Counted from the stretch's first letter, positions 11,431 through 24,129 are shown. The stretch: 64,000 nucleotides of DNA from Mactra quadrangularis (GCA_025267735.1 CM046297.1:22098011-22162010), one strand, 5' to 3'. Notes: generated by a model not told the origin, from the sequence alone. Program-made: numbers and translations.

Positions 11431-11504
11431 ATATATGATTAGTTATTTGAGATTAAACATAAATTCATCATGTAAAGAGAATATTTCTTAATAAAATACA
11501 TGTA

Positions 11505-12512
11505 CGAGGGGTGATTGGAAAGTTCGAGGAATTTATTTATTTATGGTACACGGGATAAAATAGGAAAAAACAAAATACATCATTCTGTACGTTTACCAAA
11601 GACTGTTATAAAGCCCAAATATTTTCTTGGTACATTGGAAAATAAAGTTTTCACGAAATATTTTACGACACTTGTATACTGTACTTGAAGCACGCCAACG
11701 TCATCATTGGGTTACTTAAACGTCAAAGACAAGTTTCCTATTTACTTTCTGCTCATAATCACCACCTAACTCCATACACTTTCTATGACTATGTTACCCA
11801 CAGATTAAATGTGACCTTGAAGTATTCCTCACTGAATGAATAATAATGCTCTTGTGCAATACAGCACACTGTAAGCCATCAATCCTTATCTAGAATCGTC
11901 TCCACTCACGCTGCCTTTCCAACAGTTACTGTCAGTGTCAGTTGACCTGGTCATTCCTCATCAAATACCCATGTTCTACCTTCCCTGAACCTCTGGTGCC
12001 ATTTGTAGACATTTGTTTTCCACATGTTGGTAATCTATCAGCAGTTTTAATTTGATTAAGCGTATCTGCAGGTGACAAATTAAGTAAGACACAACAATTT
12101 ATGACTGCGCCCAACTCAAAATCATTTGTTGACGTCATTAGTTGTTTCGAAGCCATGACTCTAAAATCTCTGCTATGCAATAACCATTCAAAACAATTTC
12201 ATGAAACTTCCAGGAAATGATTTCCAATCGTCACGCTTGTGTAATTAATGTTGGCTCATAATTTATACCGAAAATGAGTGTGTAATACCATGTTTAATGT
12301 TTTCAAAATAGGTGAAAAATAGCCTGCTTCAAGTGACCAAACAGTGGTTGCTATGGATATCATTTATTCTTTCTTCATATTGATAAACTGTTCACAAATA
12401 TGATTTTGAAAACGTAAATGAATTGTTTTACACTTATTTGAGTTTTAATGTGATTTGACAAAAGGGTAAATATTTTAGAAGGGAATTCCGCGAATTTATC
12501 AATCACCCCTCG
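11505..12512 (-). mobile_element. Degenerate mariner-like transposon
   Basis: Ends are CGAGGGGTGATTGGAAAG and, inverted, CGAGGGGTGATTGATAAA, with TA on both sides (11503-11504 and 12513-12514). The 1008-bp length approaches that of a complete mariner (about 1.3 kb). Minus-strand coding remnants of the transposase N-terminus are recognisable (next entry), while the catalytic half is too decayed to read. Confidence 0.8.
11938..12180 (-). pseudogene. Mariner transposase N-terminal remnant
   Basis: An 80-codon minus-strand frame inside the TIR-bounded mariner. The stretch NDFELGAVINCCVLLNLSP matches the mariner DNA-binding pattern 'E-AVI-F-L--G--P-EI', and GTRGSGKVEHGYLM corresponds to the 'F--GR-S---D--R-G-P' linker. 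No DDD catalytic residues are encoded, and the frame closes early compared with a normal transposase of about 345 residues. Non-functional. Confidence 0.65.
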
Positions 12513-12552
12513 TACATGTTTGATACTTAGCTTTTTTTTACTGAAATCAGAA

Positions 12553-12943
12553 CATGGCTCGAATTTAAGCTTGCATAAAATGTGAGTGGATTTTGAAACT
12601 TGCGAGTAAATTTTATTTTAACCCGCAAATTTGGAAGTACATGTACATGTATTGTCAAACAGTTTGACCCCCAAACTGGCAGTGAGCCATTAGTGGGAAG
12701 GGGAGGAATGGGTGAAAATGCCAAATACCAAACCTTACGACACATAAAATGACAATATTTCATTCAGCAACGTCATCAACTGGACGAAAATCTCTTATAT
12801 ATGATCTTTTATATTGCATATATGAATTGTTACGCTATTAAAACTTGGAGAAACAAACGCAAGCTTTTTTTCATTTTGCGAGTTGAAGTAAAATTTACTT
12901 GCAAAAATTTGCAAGTCCAAGTGGTTGTTAAATTTGAGCCCTG
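12553..12943. mobile_element. hAT-like MITE with exact 8-bp duplication
   Basis: Left end CATGGCTCGAATTTAAGC; right end, inverted, CAGGGCTCAAATTTAACAAC. Flanked by AATCAGAA at 12545-12552 and 12944-12951. The interior has repeated GCGAGT/GCAAGT words. Non-coding. Confidence 0.85.
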
Positions 12944-12951
12944 AATCAGAA

Positions 12952-15564
12952 TAGCAATAAAAGGATGATTGTGAAAAATATAGCTTCAATTGTGTTGTAT
13001 GAATTGCATATTAAATATGTATCATTAATAATTTTTTGAGTTAGTGTTATAAAACAATCATTGGTTATTAATTTTATTGTTAAACTACTTGAAAAATAAA
13101 GGTATGTATTGTACTGATTGTAGATTGAGATTTGACAAACTGTCGCTAGTTCAATTAAAAGTAGCATTTATTATGCTGCTTAATTTTGCAGCAAAGTCTT
13201 TAATAATTCTTGTATATTATCATGTTTAAAAATATTTAGATGTTCTATTTGTATGTATTATATATATATTTGTTTTCAAATGTTTTAGTCAAGTTATTTA
13301 AATAATAGAAAATTGTAGTAAAATAATTAATATTGAAATTTAGGTTTATTTAGGTTACTTTAAAACTATATGTTCTTTATTGTCTATTGTTTTATGTTGT
13401 TGTTTTTTTAGAAATTTTTATTGAAAATGTACAACGCAGAATTATTTCATTAATCATGAAGCTGTTCATTTAATAAATTTATGCCGTAAGATTTGGATAC
13501 AAAATAAAATAAATTTACTGTAGTTAAAATTTATATCTTTGCTGTAATGTTTTGGAGTTAAATTTAATTTAATTCATATCTTATGTGATTTTAACTTCAT
13601 ACCGGATAAACCCCCCCCCCCCCTGTTAAATTAATATAATTGTAATGAATGCATTCTTGTTGTTTAATATTTATGATTATATATATACACCACTTGGCCA
13701 CTGACAGTGAAATAAAGATTATAAAGTTAAATTATTTCTATTTTGGACTTTTAGCTAATTAGTTAGACAGTCTACAATATAGAGAATAAGAGAGAGATAG
13801 AAATTAAAAGAAAATAGATAAGACATTTCACATTTAGAAATTTAAAGATATTGGATAAATTAAGACATGTGATTGGATTTTAACCATTTGAATTAATTAT
13901 TCATCATCATCATATTCATAGTGATCATCATCTCATAGAAATTATCAACAATATTCATTCATCATTTTTACCGCATATCACATTTATTACAGAGAGATAA
14001 ATGGCAAGTTGAAATACAATTTACTAGTTTGATAATAAAAAGTAAAACTAAAGCCACTAAACGAAGACAAAATCTTTATCATCAATCTTAAAACAATCAA
14101 TATTATCTGAAAGACTATAGAATATAACCACATAGCGATTATAATAACTCTCCCTAGCGGATTCTCTTTTAGGGATCAAGTTCTTCAAAATATCAGTATC
14201 TTATAAAAATGGGGTACTTTTATAACATGCAAATAGACTACAGAGATACTGTCTCAGCCAATCAAATTGATTGAAAAGTGTAGGACGAAACTTACACGAC
14301 AATGTAAAGTGATGAATATATCAAATAGTTTTCCAGTGATTTACTCGAGAAACCAGTGCGTGCAAGTTTTGAGCACACAAATATCTAAACTGATGCTAAA
14401 AAGGAACATCTCATTTCAACTAGGTACATAATTTCCGTGATCAGAATAACAACAGAAAACATTAATGCTGTTAGACTGTAAGAAGTCCTTGGTAACAAGT
14501 GCAAAGTGAGGTCTGTTGTTTTCATGCCGATAGACAAGTATTGACATTGCCAGAATATAGCGACACTTACAGGGCACAATAGCTGGTCAATGTGATGTGT
14601 CTACGAGATTACCTTGGCAAACAACGAGATGTGACTGAATCTCCTTTCAAGACACTTATAAGTCTAAAGGCGTTACATAAGTCGAAACACGACTTATCAC
14701 TGAAGTTCCAACACCATGGCCGCGATGATACTAGGGTAGAGATAGATGTCGGTGACAATGGCATAACTTAGAACTATTAAGTCTGCGGTACGGTTAGCGC
14801 AAAACAAGTAGTTTTCCCATTGTTTGTCGACTTATTTGGAGTACACGGTTACCCTTCCACTATACATGACCTAGATACTGCGGTGAAAATCTATTAAATT
14901 GTAGTTGTCTTTTCTTATTCACTTACTTTGCCTATCAGCAAACGTTTCGACTTTAGTGATGCATTTCTTTTTCTCCTCAGTATATGTTCATGTGTAATTT
15001 TATAAAACTATTAACGTGAGTTTCGTGAATTCTAATTAGCTATCGCACGAAATTCACCATACTAAACATGTATTTATCAAAACAGAAAATTTGTTTACTT
15101 CCGTATTGAAGTTGTTGTTATTTTTAGCCATGGCGGGATATTCCGACACCATTTGTTGAGTTCCGTGATTTTCCGTAGTCTTTACTTTCGGTTTTACTCG
15201 CGAATTTCAACATAGTAATAGCATAAATTCTGTAGAAAATACTTGATATTTTTGTGCCTGTGGTGCGTTTTATTTATAACTTTAATGTTTGCATAAGTTT
15301 TAAGCAAAAACATGATACTTGACAATTATCAGTGTTCAATTTAGTAATGGGGCTTTAACTTCTAGACTTTTTTTATTCCCATTTTGTTATATTCAAATGC
15401 ATAAAAGTATTAATACAAAATTTATCAAAAATATACACCAATACATTTATGCTTCTTAAAGATGAACAAGATTGGCAAATACATGTACAATCATTATCTA
15501 CTATCATAAAATGTATGTCTATTTCATTAATCATAGATTTTCATGTTAATTAGTATGGTGGACT
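12952..15564. other. Unannotated region with a GC-richer patch
   Basis: 12.95-14.1 kb is very AT-rich, with a 14-C run at about 13611-13624. 14.15-14.9 kb has clearly higher GC and fewer runs, and 15.13-15.2 kb has CATGGCGGGATATTCC-like text. This could be first exons or a promoter of an unseen gene, but no frame convinces me; the minus-strand ORF 14385-14579 has no recognisable domain. Confidence 0.35.
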
Positions 15565-16154
15565 CACCGGTTCTCGAACCTCTAAGGACTCAATGAGCCA
15601 TTTCTAATTAATGCAACAATACTTTCAGAAAAATGCATTAAAAACAAACTTTTTAATCTATATTCCACTTATCTATCATATATTTGTTGATATCTTATAT
15701 TTAAAACAAATCAAAATTCTTCCAGAAAAAACACAACCATTTTCTGAAAACTGTCATGGCGGCTAAAAATAGATGACCTAATTTCGAACTTCTACCGTAT
15801 TTGGCTATTTGTGAGGTTATAAATAGCTGTCACATGACTTTATGAGCAGAAGACAGGAATGGCTACCTGCCATGTGCTTCTTTTGCAATAACATACTTTC
15901 AAACAATATTTGATGGATTGTACTGACAGAGCGGAAGAAGGTAATAAGGATTTACTGAAAAATATTCACCATCACAAAATATTCGTTCTAATTACCTGTT
16001 TCTTGCGCATTATTCACGTTTGACAGTTGTAGTTGCGTCGATTGTTTACTTAACATTTGTGCACACGAGTTGATGACATCATACCAGTTTACGTAGCCAA
16101 GTAAACAACATTTTTATGAAAGGTTCGAGATCAGATGAGGTTCGAGAACAGGTG
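15565..16154. mobile_element. Putative inverted-repeat element
   Basis: Left end CACCGGTTCTCGAACCTC and right end, inverted, CACCTGTTCTCGAACCTC are 17/18 identical over 590 bp. No target duplication is evident and nothing is encoded. Likely a MITE of unknown superfamily. Confidence 0.5.
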
Positions 16155-16349
16155 TTTGTACGATAAAACTTGTGATAAAGTAATAAAGTAGTAATGATCA
16201 ACGTAACTGTAGACTTTATATTTAAAATAATATTAACAGTACATTTTTTAATCTGCTATTTATACAACACAATTAATAAACTTAACTTGAAATCAAATTT
16301 TATTTGATAAAAAGCTTTTTAAGAAGAATAATCAAAATATAAGATGCTG

Positions 16350-16475
16350 GTTGAGTTGTCTACAAGTTGATATGTCCCAACCTAGAGGTTGAGCTTTCCT
16401 AGGTCGAGTTGTCTCTGCAAGTCCTGCGGGTTGAGTTGTCCTAAGTTGAGTTGTCCATGGGTTAAGTTGTCCTGA
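16350..16475 (-). repeat. GGACAACTCAACC minisatellite, locus 3 (reverse)
   Basis: Repeated 'ggttgagttgtcc' words, the reverse complement of the motif at 10395, 11322 and 24860. About seven degenerate units. Confidence 0.8.
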
Positions 16476-16884
16476 CTCCACTTGCACAGAGTCAATGAAC
16501 ATATATGCAAAAGGTATTTATTCTTATTGAATTATTACATAAATGTGAATAAGGTGATTTCCAACCAAACACGTTCATGCCCAATCGTGTTTTTGGTAAT
16601 TAGATAGATGCAGCTTTTTACCTCTATAGTAGTATTATAAATGCAATAGACAAACTAAGTATAAGTAAACAATGGTTAAACTTGTCCTCAACTAACTTTT
16701 ATATAGATTACTATATTAACTTGGAAAACCAACAAATCATAGAAAATATTTATTTGGTTTAAATAATTAACTTAGCACATTGTTAAGAAGCTAGCCAAGC
16801 ATTGCATACAATAGCAAATGAATATGCATTGAGGACAAGTTCAACCTCGTTTAGAAAAAATAAATAGAATGATAATTCACTTAC

Positions 16885-17070
16885 ATTGATACATTGATGT
16901 TTTGAGGCTCTTGTGATACTCTGGTTACATTTATACATAGAAGCTTCCGAGAAGAGTTTTCCATGTTGATTTTGATGGGAATGTAGATGCTTTTAAGCTC
17001 AGGTACATCTAACATTGATTCATTGATGTTTTCAAGCTCTTTTGATAATCTGGTTGACTCTTGTTTCATA
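16885..17070 (-). CDS. Candidate internal coding exon with internal repeat
   Basis: Bounded on the minus strand by an acceptor (TTATATTTTCAG) and a strong donor (AAT|GTAAGTG). The 186 nt stay open in one frame with 61 full codons and phase 2 at both ends, so it could be skipped without a frameshift. The peptide contains two related segments, TRLSKELENINESM and TRVSQEPQNINVSM, about 43 residues apart. The DNA is also visibly repeated, so this may be a recently duplicated exon segment. Family unknown. It could belong to the same minus-strand gene as 28033-28143 and 36015-36129, but nothing links them. Confidence 0.4.
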
Positions 17071-17304
17071 CTGAAAATATAAATAAGGTAAATTAAAAGT
17101 AATGTATTATTCTAACAACGATGTATACATTAAACAGGCTGTCAACCAGAAATACAGATTAACTTTACCAAAAAACTACCTAGAAGTGACATAATCAAAT
17201 TCTAGAAAGCTTTTGAATATATGTGCATTAAGTGTAACAAAAATTGATTATAAGTTGTAACTCATAGTCTTAAATCCTTATAACTTTTATATACAAGTTT
17301 AAAG

Positions 17305-17395
17305 GCCGGTATTGAATCGAAAAATTGTGGGTACCAAAGCGAAATTGAATCGGTGTCCTCTCAATCGATTTTCAATGTAACAAATAAAATCATTG
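17305..17395 (-). mobile_element. hAT-like terminal fragment
   Basis: On the minus strand: TTAGGGTCTGCAATGATTTT, then ATCGATT/ATTCAATT-type text as at 7314-7405. Only one end is found. Confidence 0.4.
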
Positions 17396-18784
17396 CAGAC
17401 CCTAACGTCCAGTGGTACTTAATATAGCAAGTTTAGTGACACACAGACTGTAGTCTAATATTACATCAACAGTCAAAATTGAATAATTCCGCCTTGACTG
17501 AATGTGATTAATTTAGACTAGTGTTTTTGTAGTAAATGAAGTATCTTTATTAAAAACCCATCATACAACGCAACGTCGGTTGGCTGCCATAACAGTTTGC
17601 CTAAAGTATGTTAGGCGTAATGTAGCGAAAAATAATAATAAATGATCAAAAATGAGGTAAATTTACAAGTATTGCCAAGCAAATAAGATCAATTAAAAGA
17701 AATATATTTCTTTTTGCATCAAAATTGCTTAATTCATAAACAAATTACACCAGAAAGTGCCACAAGGTCCTGTAATATAGGGTCCTAACTGTCCTTGGTC
17801 GGGGATGAGCTGCATTGTTCACCTTACGCTATTTAATATGATGCTTTTTTTGTGATGAATATTAAGTATTTAAAGTTAAATTGTAGTATATAATACTAAA
17901 TTATATAGCATGTATACATGTATACTAAATGACTAAAATAAATATAATAATCTATTTGATATTTACTTTGCGTACCATTTTGCTATTCATGCAATTTTAC
18001 ATACTTTAGGTAATAGGGCTTTAACGAATGTCCGAGCTCTAGAGAGTTCGTGAACCATGATTAAAATTCGGACACAAATATTCGCCATACCAAAGTTCGG
18101 GTGGTTCGCGAATATCGTTTGCATTTTAAACAACAATTAAATGAACAAGTTAACTCACGAAAACAACTTAAACTTGCCGAAGTAATCAAATCAGTTGATT
18201 AAATTTTCCTTTCCAAATTATTTCAATATCCGAACGCATGTTAGTGCATACTAACACCGGTTGTCACGAATATTATTTCCATAAAGGTTATCTTCAAAAA
18301 AATTAAATTATGAATGCAGGTTTGTTAACATCAACTCGCAATGCTCGCAATGGCGAGTGTTCCCACTGGTTTGGCGAGTAGATTGCTTAAAACTTGTCCA
18401 ATTGGGCGAGTAGGATTTAATTAAAAATATCAAAATATGATGTCCTATCAAATATGGCGGCTTTTAGAAAGGTATATATCATATTAATTTTAAGTAGTAC
18501 TTAATCGTGGACCATGCATATTGAAAATTTGTTTTAGCCAAATATGTTATCCTCATTAAATAAAGTCGTTATGGCTATTATAATAATAATAATAATAAAG
18601 ACTTTATTTATAGAGGCAACACAGTTAGGCAGGGCCCAATCTTCCCCGTGAGCCTCCTAACAAAAACATATTTACACATTATGTACAGCAAGCATGATAA
18701 ACATTGAAATAAACATTTATAAAATATATACAATGAGATAAATAGGAAATGAGGAAAACAATTAGAGCTCAATGATCATTTAAG

Positions 18785-21591
18785 TTACTTAGTATTCCAC
18801 CACAACGTATATTTATGTTTGAAAGAATGTAAATTTCTGGCTGATTGTACCTCATATGGTAATGCATTCCATAATTTTGGACCTGAGTAATTTAGAGATT
18901 TTTTTGTAAATTCCAGTCTAGGCTTTGGTACATAAAGCAGTTGATTATTATCTGAAGACCTTAAATGACGGGTACATTCTGTATTACTTTTAATGAATTT
19001 TTGACTTAAATATTGAGGACATAAATTGTTTATTGATTTGTACATAATAATTGATTTTTTATAATCAACTCTTTCTCGGAAGTTCATCCATTTTAATGTG
19101 GAAAAAAGTTCTTGTGAAGGGGTGTTGTAATCTTTTTCCAGGATAATTCTGGCTGCCCGTTTTTGAAATTTAATTAGAATTTCCATTAGATTATCATTAC
19201 GGTTTCCCCATACAGAACAACAATATTCTAAATGGGGAAGTATATATGCATTGTAAAACAGTTTTCTTATAGGTATACTAATGAATTGTTTGATTCTTTG
19301 CAGAAGATATAATTTGCTATTGCATTTTTTTATCACAGAATTAATTTGATTTTTCCAAGTAAGATTATTATCTACCTGTACACCTAAAAGACGCTCACAA
19401 ATTGAAGACTCAATTGTATCTTGCCCTAGATTTAAGGATAAAATGTTATTTGAACACTTTTTGTTGGATGCAGAAATAATCATTGACTTAGTCTTTGTTG
19501 GATTTAATGCCATAGAGTTATTTTGACACCATTTGAATATTTTATCAATGTTGGTTTGAAGTTCATTTTGAACTTCATCATGTGATTTACCAACAGCTGT
19601 AAGTGTTGTGTCGTCTGCAAACATATCAGTAAAAATATTTTTTAATTCATTTGGCATGTCATTTATGTACATGATAAAAAGTAAAGGTCCAAGAACTGAC
19701 CCTTGAGGAACTCCAGATGTTATATTACCTGGTTCTGAAAGTTTACCAGATACACAAACTTTTTGATATCTATTTGACAAGTAAGATTTAAACCATTGTA
19801 GTGTCCTGGTACTAAAATTAAAGGATTCAAGTTTTTTAATTAGAATTGAATGATTAACTAAATCAAATGCTTTTGATAAGTCTAGAAATACAGTGCCTAC
19901 ATACTGATGATCATTTATAGCACCTATCCATCTATCAACAATGATATTAGTGTTGTTTCACAAGAATGATTAGTTCTAAATCCGGATTGGTTTTCATACA
20001 GTAATTTATGATCTTCTAGATATTTTGTTATATGGTTAGCTACATGTCTTTCAATAATTTTTGATAAGACAGGAAGTATTGAGATGGGCCTGTAATTATT
20101 CTTATCACTAGTAGCTCCTTTTTTGTGAATAGGGATTACTTTTGCTATTTTGAACTGTTTGGGGAAAATATTTCTAGTAATACTTAAGTTCAGAATTTTT
20201 GTTATGGATTTTGAAATTACTTTAGCTGAAGATTTTAAGAATTTTGGGCTCAGACCATCTAGTCCAGTAGATTTTTTGGGGTCAATATTCAAAAGTTGTT
20301 TTTCTACAAAACTCTCCTGTAGTAAAGGAATTTCAAATTCTACTTGACCAGCATTAAGATTAGAATTATTATTTAAGTTAGCTAAATCATTGTTGTTAAA
20401 TGTATGACTTTGGAATGACTGAAATATATTGATAAAGAAATCATTAAATGTATCAGCCATTTGTTTATGGTCTAAAATAGGGTTACCTTGGTCATCATTT
20501 ATAAAATTAGACTGTGCTTTTGAAGAGTTACCAGTTAAATCTTTCAAAGTTTTCCATAGTTTTGATGGGTTTTGTTTTTCATTTTTACGGATTGATTCAG
20601 AAACAATTTGTTTTTTAGACTTTCTTATTTTATTACGAACTCTGTTACGAAATATTTTGTAGTTTGTATCATCTCCACATGCTTTATATATATCTCTTTG
20701 TTTTATATCTGATTTAATTTCATTAGTATACCATTCAGGTTGATTAGAGTATTTGACACGCTTTGATTTCATTGGTGCATGATTATCAAGCGTTTCAGTG
20801 AAAAGTTGGATGAAATAATCTAGAGCATCATTTGGATCATCAAAAATATCAATGGTATTCCATGGTTTAGATTGTAAATCTTGTAAAAATAGTTCTTCAT
20901 TGAAATGTTTTGTACTCCTAAAATTTATTAGTTTATGCATGGGACCATCTGTCTTAGAAGATGTTTTCCTAGTGAAACAGACAGGAAAATGATCACTTAA
21001 TGAAAGTGGTGGAACGCATACATTTTGAATAAAACAAGGAACATTTGAATAGAGATGATCAATTAATGTAGCTGATGTACTAGTAACTCTTGTTGCATTC
21101 TCAACTAACTGAGTAAAGTTAAATAGATTGTTCATTGTTTTCCAGCTATCTGATAATTTGCACAATAGGTTAATGTTAAAGTCACCCATAATAATTGTTT
21201 CTTTATTCTCACTAGTGATTTTGTCTAGAGTCAGTTCATAGTCTTCCGTCCAAGCCTTTAAAGCAGATGGTGGCCTATACACATAGCCTAGAATAAATGG
21301 TTTTTGATTAACAAGGCGAATTTCTAACCAAATAATTTCTGTGGTTTCACTTTCTAGATCAACACGACGAATACATGGAACATTATTTTTGACATAGAGT
21401 ACTACGCCTCCACCATTAGATTTCCTGTCCTTTCTGAAAAATTGATAATCATTTAAAAGAAATTCATTGTCCGAAAAGTGTTCATTTAAAAAAGTTTCAC
21501 AGAGACCTAAAATATCAATTTCCGGATGTTCACTTAAAAGAATTTTAATTTCATCAAATTTTGGATATAAATAATGAATATTTAGATGCAT
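18785..21591 (-). pseudogene. LINE ORF2: endonuclease-reverse transcriptase, one frameshift
   Basis: Encodes target-site-nicking endonuclease and reverse transcriptase for target-primed retrotransposition. The first frame (21591-19924, 555 codons) starts HLNIHYLYPKFDEI, includes GGGVVLYVK, IMGDFNIN, LIDHLYSN and LSDHFPV of the EN domain, then RT motifs GLDGLSPKFLK, KVIPIHKKG, NYRPISILP and NQSGFRTNHS. A single-base shift near 19925 ends this frame at TAG. The same protein continues in the next frame through FLDLSKAFD, GVPQGSVLGPLLF and the catalytic FADDTTL to a stop at 18785. Apart from this lesion the frame is intact over about 930 residues, so the copy is fairly young. The start shown lies 68 bp downstream of the ORF1 stop. 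Confidence 0.9.
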
Positions 21592-21659
21592 AATTTTGAT
21601 GCCTTGTTTTTCAAACCATTTATTCTCATCACTATGGATTGTTTAAGTGTCATCTGTAT

Positions 21660-22145
21660 TTAAAATGGTCTTGTTGACCATATTTGTTTCCACAGTTGTC
21701 TCCTGTAGAGTTGATTGTTTCTCCATGGACTTGGATGAAATTGGACTGATGGGTGCCCATGTATTATTGGTTGGTTCCATTGTTTCTTGATCCATGGGGG
21801 AGGTGGTTTCCTGATTGTCTGTCCATGACGAAAATGGTGATGTGACGAGTTTAGTTGTAACATCTCTCTTAATGCTGTTTTTAAGGACAGTCCAAGTTTA
21901 GCTGCACCAGATGCATTACAGTGAATTTCATCATAGTATAAATTGGATTTGTTCATAAATGTAGCGGTGTGATCAACAAATATAAATTTATGTTTATTAC
22001 ACAACTGTTGTAGTCTCTTATTTACTTCTGTTATCACTGGTACAGTAACCTTGATTGATTTCATTGGTAGTATGGAAGAGATTATTAATTTTGATGGTTG
22101 TATATGATCCTTCACTGATGTAGTCAAGTCTTTATAGTCTTCCAT
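21660..22145 (-). pseudogene. LINE ORF1 C-terminal fragment, SGNH-hydrolase-like
   Basis: 161 codons on the minus strand just upstream of ORF2. It contains the end of an SGNH/GDSL-type esterase fold: a basic helix with VNKRLQQLCNKHKFIFVDH and the catalytic-type block YYDEIHCNASGAAKLG (Asp-x-x-His, then N--G---L). A proline/tryptophan-rich tail follows (KPPPPWIKKQW). Esterase-type ORF1 proteins are known in CR1-like LINEs, where they associate with element RNA. The N-terminal part is missing, consistent with 5' truncation. Confidence 0.7.
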
Positions 22146-23499
22146 TATTAATGTTATTATCTTGACTTATTTCATCACAAATTGTAAGAAAACAATATCG
22201 GTGATGGCAAAAATAAGATTTCCTTTGTTTAAATTCGCGGATAATTGTCAATGACACCGTCTCTTTATCATTATATTTTTAAAAAGTTTAGATTTTTTAA
22301 ATTTTATGCCTACCATCCCCGATATAGTTTTTAAGCGCTCATTGTTTGTTGAACTTGTAGACATCAATTCAAGAACTAGGTCACGCTTGTTTTAAGAGTA
22401 CATTCTAACTTACAATTAAATTTAACTAGACTCCATAGTTACGCATTTTGATTTTGCATTATGACATTGTACGCTATCAAACATCAACTAAGTGTGAAAA
22501 AAAAATACCGACACATAAATTGTTTGTATCAATTTCCGTCATCAAAAAATGGTTAATATTGATTTGATTGGGAACAATATAGACTCCGCGGAGTACATGA
22601 CAAGATTACGTCTTGATATTAAAATGATATACACCTTACTAAAAGCGGTCAGTGAAAAACATCGTATTTTGATGTTGTTTCTTTTCTTGTTAAAACAAAT
22701 AATTATCCTATTGGATTTGAAAATCCCACTCGCCTGATCGGACAAGTTTTAAGCAATCTTAAATACCCTCCATACACAGAGATTTATGTATCATCTGTGT
22801 ATCTGGCCAAACAGGTAGGAACACTTGCCATGGCGAGCGGGCGAGTTGTATTTTAAACCCCTGGATCATAATCAAATTTTGAACACAAAACAATTGATTT
22901 TTGGTTTCTATTGAAATAAAAAAATGTTCTGTAGGATAGTTTTGATAGATATCAATATTAATGTAAAGATCTGGGAAACATGAGGGACATCAAGGTAAAA
23001 TATACACTAGCAAGTTAAACATGCGTTAAGTAGCAACGGTTTGCGAATCTATCTGTGTATTGCTTTGCCGTATCGCGAACCGGTTCGTCTCGCATCAGGG
23101 TCCACAAACCCAAGCCCTATTAGGTAACCGGTGTAAGGTAAAAATTAATCATGTTTTTTTCACTAATAATTTATTCAAACAATCATTTTTTTCCCTTTAT
23201 ATACTTTGAACATCATAGTTAACTAAAAGAAGACTAAATTTATTGAAAATATTAAATGTAAAAGAAAAAGTGAAAAAAGTTTTTGGCTCTCTGAGAGACG
23301 AGTTTATTTGTGGAGGCACTTGATTACTAAGTCTAAAGGGAAATAACTGCTGTGGGGAGTTTTTGACCTCCCTTGCTTCATGAATTCATAAAAATAAGAT
23401 TTGGCCAGTCAAATTGCCCACAGTACGTACGGAGAGTAACGGAAGAAAGTAGTGTGGTTGCCAATGGTGATACTGTATGTACGTAGTATCTGTGTGGAC

Positions 23500-23632
23500 T
23501 ATATTGAAAATTGGTTTTAGCCAAATGTTATTCACGTTAAATAAAGTTTTTATTATAATTATTTTCATTATAATAATTATTATCATTGTAATTATTATTA
23601 TTATAATTATATTTAACAATTTACAAAATTAG
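23500..23632 (+). repeat. Repeat end with AT-rich microsatellite; relative at 18517-18576
   Basis: The segment 'atattgaaaatt.gttttagccaaat' through 'ttaaataaagt' at 23500-23550 is also found at 18526-18575. Here it is followed by an ATT/AAT-rich microsatellite. It looks like the 3' end of a SINE- or LINE-type family. 23285-23500 may be its body ('aagggaaataactgctgtggggag' at 23337, also seen in the foldback at 56633-56903). Confidence 0.5.
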
Positions 23633-24129
23633 GATCTAAAAGTGGTTGCCCAAACAGGTCATTTTAGCAACTAGCACTATATACCTTGTTTGTAGAAATT
23701 TGGTTGACCAGAAGAAAGTTTTTTATATCCGAACTAGAAATTGATTGTCTGGGGCAATTCTTTGAATACAGTAAAGTAACCCTTTTGAAAAAGGGGTCAA
23801 TAGATATCACTTTATAAAGACAGTATTGACTTGGAAAAATACTAGAAGTAAATGTAAAGATCTTACCATATTTTCTTCTCTGTAACTATGCTGGCTAAAA
23901 AAACTGGAATTCAAATTCTTTCCTTAAACTAAAGTCATCCAGTGAATTGATTATATTCCATCAAGAGTGTACACTGCTTGATATGACGTCATATAGTTAG
24001 CATCCTGAAAAAAAAAGAATTTATAATAATAAGTCTAATAGTAATATTCATTCTCCATTTGGTTGAAAAACATTTTCATTGTATTATATTTAGAGTTTTG
24101 CTATTACATAAGTAATTTATAACAATTTA

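Larger units (their letters stand above)
18577..22200 (-). mobile_element. Non-LTR retrotransposon (CR1/L2/Jockey-like), 5'-truncated
   Basis: Minus-strand LINE with an ORF1 fragment, ORF2 (apurinic endonuclease plus reverse transcriptase) and a 3' end in a (TTA)n tail at 18577-18598. The 5' boundary is approximate because ORF1 is truncated near 22145-22200. ORF1 of the SGNH-hydrolase type plus a GVPQGSVLGPLLF-type reverse transcriptase points to the CR1/L2/Jockey assemblage; the exact clade needs a tree. Confidence 0.85.
18318..22863. mobile_element. Inner hAT-like element split by a LINE
   Basis: The left end CAGGTTTGTTAACATCAACT and inverted right end CAGGGGTTTAAAATACAACT continue as matching arms (GCTCGC.ATGGC.AGTGTTCC, GATTGCTTAAAACTTGTCC). 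No clear target duplication was found. Without the LINE it would be roughly 0.9 kb. The small ORFs at 22542-22745 lie in its right arm and are chance. Confidence 0.65.
18014..23119. mobile_element. Outer hAT-like element containing two nested insertions
   Basis: Left end TAGGGCTTTAACGAATG; right end, inverted, TAGGGCTTGGGTTTGTGG. Flanked by identical TTAGGTAA at 18006-18013 and 23120-23127, the 8-bp hAT signature. The subterminal regions carry repeated TTCGCGAAT/GGTTCG words. The element's own sequence is only about 560 bp; the rest is a second element (18318-22863) containing a LINE. No hAT transposase. Confidence 0.8.

Noticed and set aside
20150..20662. Plus-strand ORFs inside the LINE
   Set aside because: Antisense shadows of the reverse transcriptase frame.
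22542..22745. Overlapping ORFs on both strands
   Set aside because: Lie in the right arm of the inner hAT-like element; no domain.
23875..23998. Possible minus-strand exon (starts DANYMTSYQAVYTLDGI)
   Set aside because: Good acceptor and donor, but every frame is closed within the segment.
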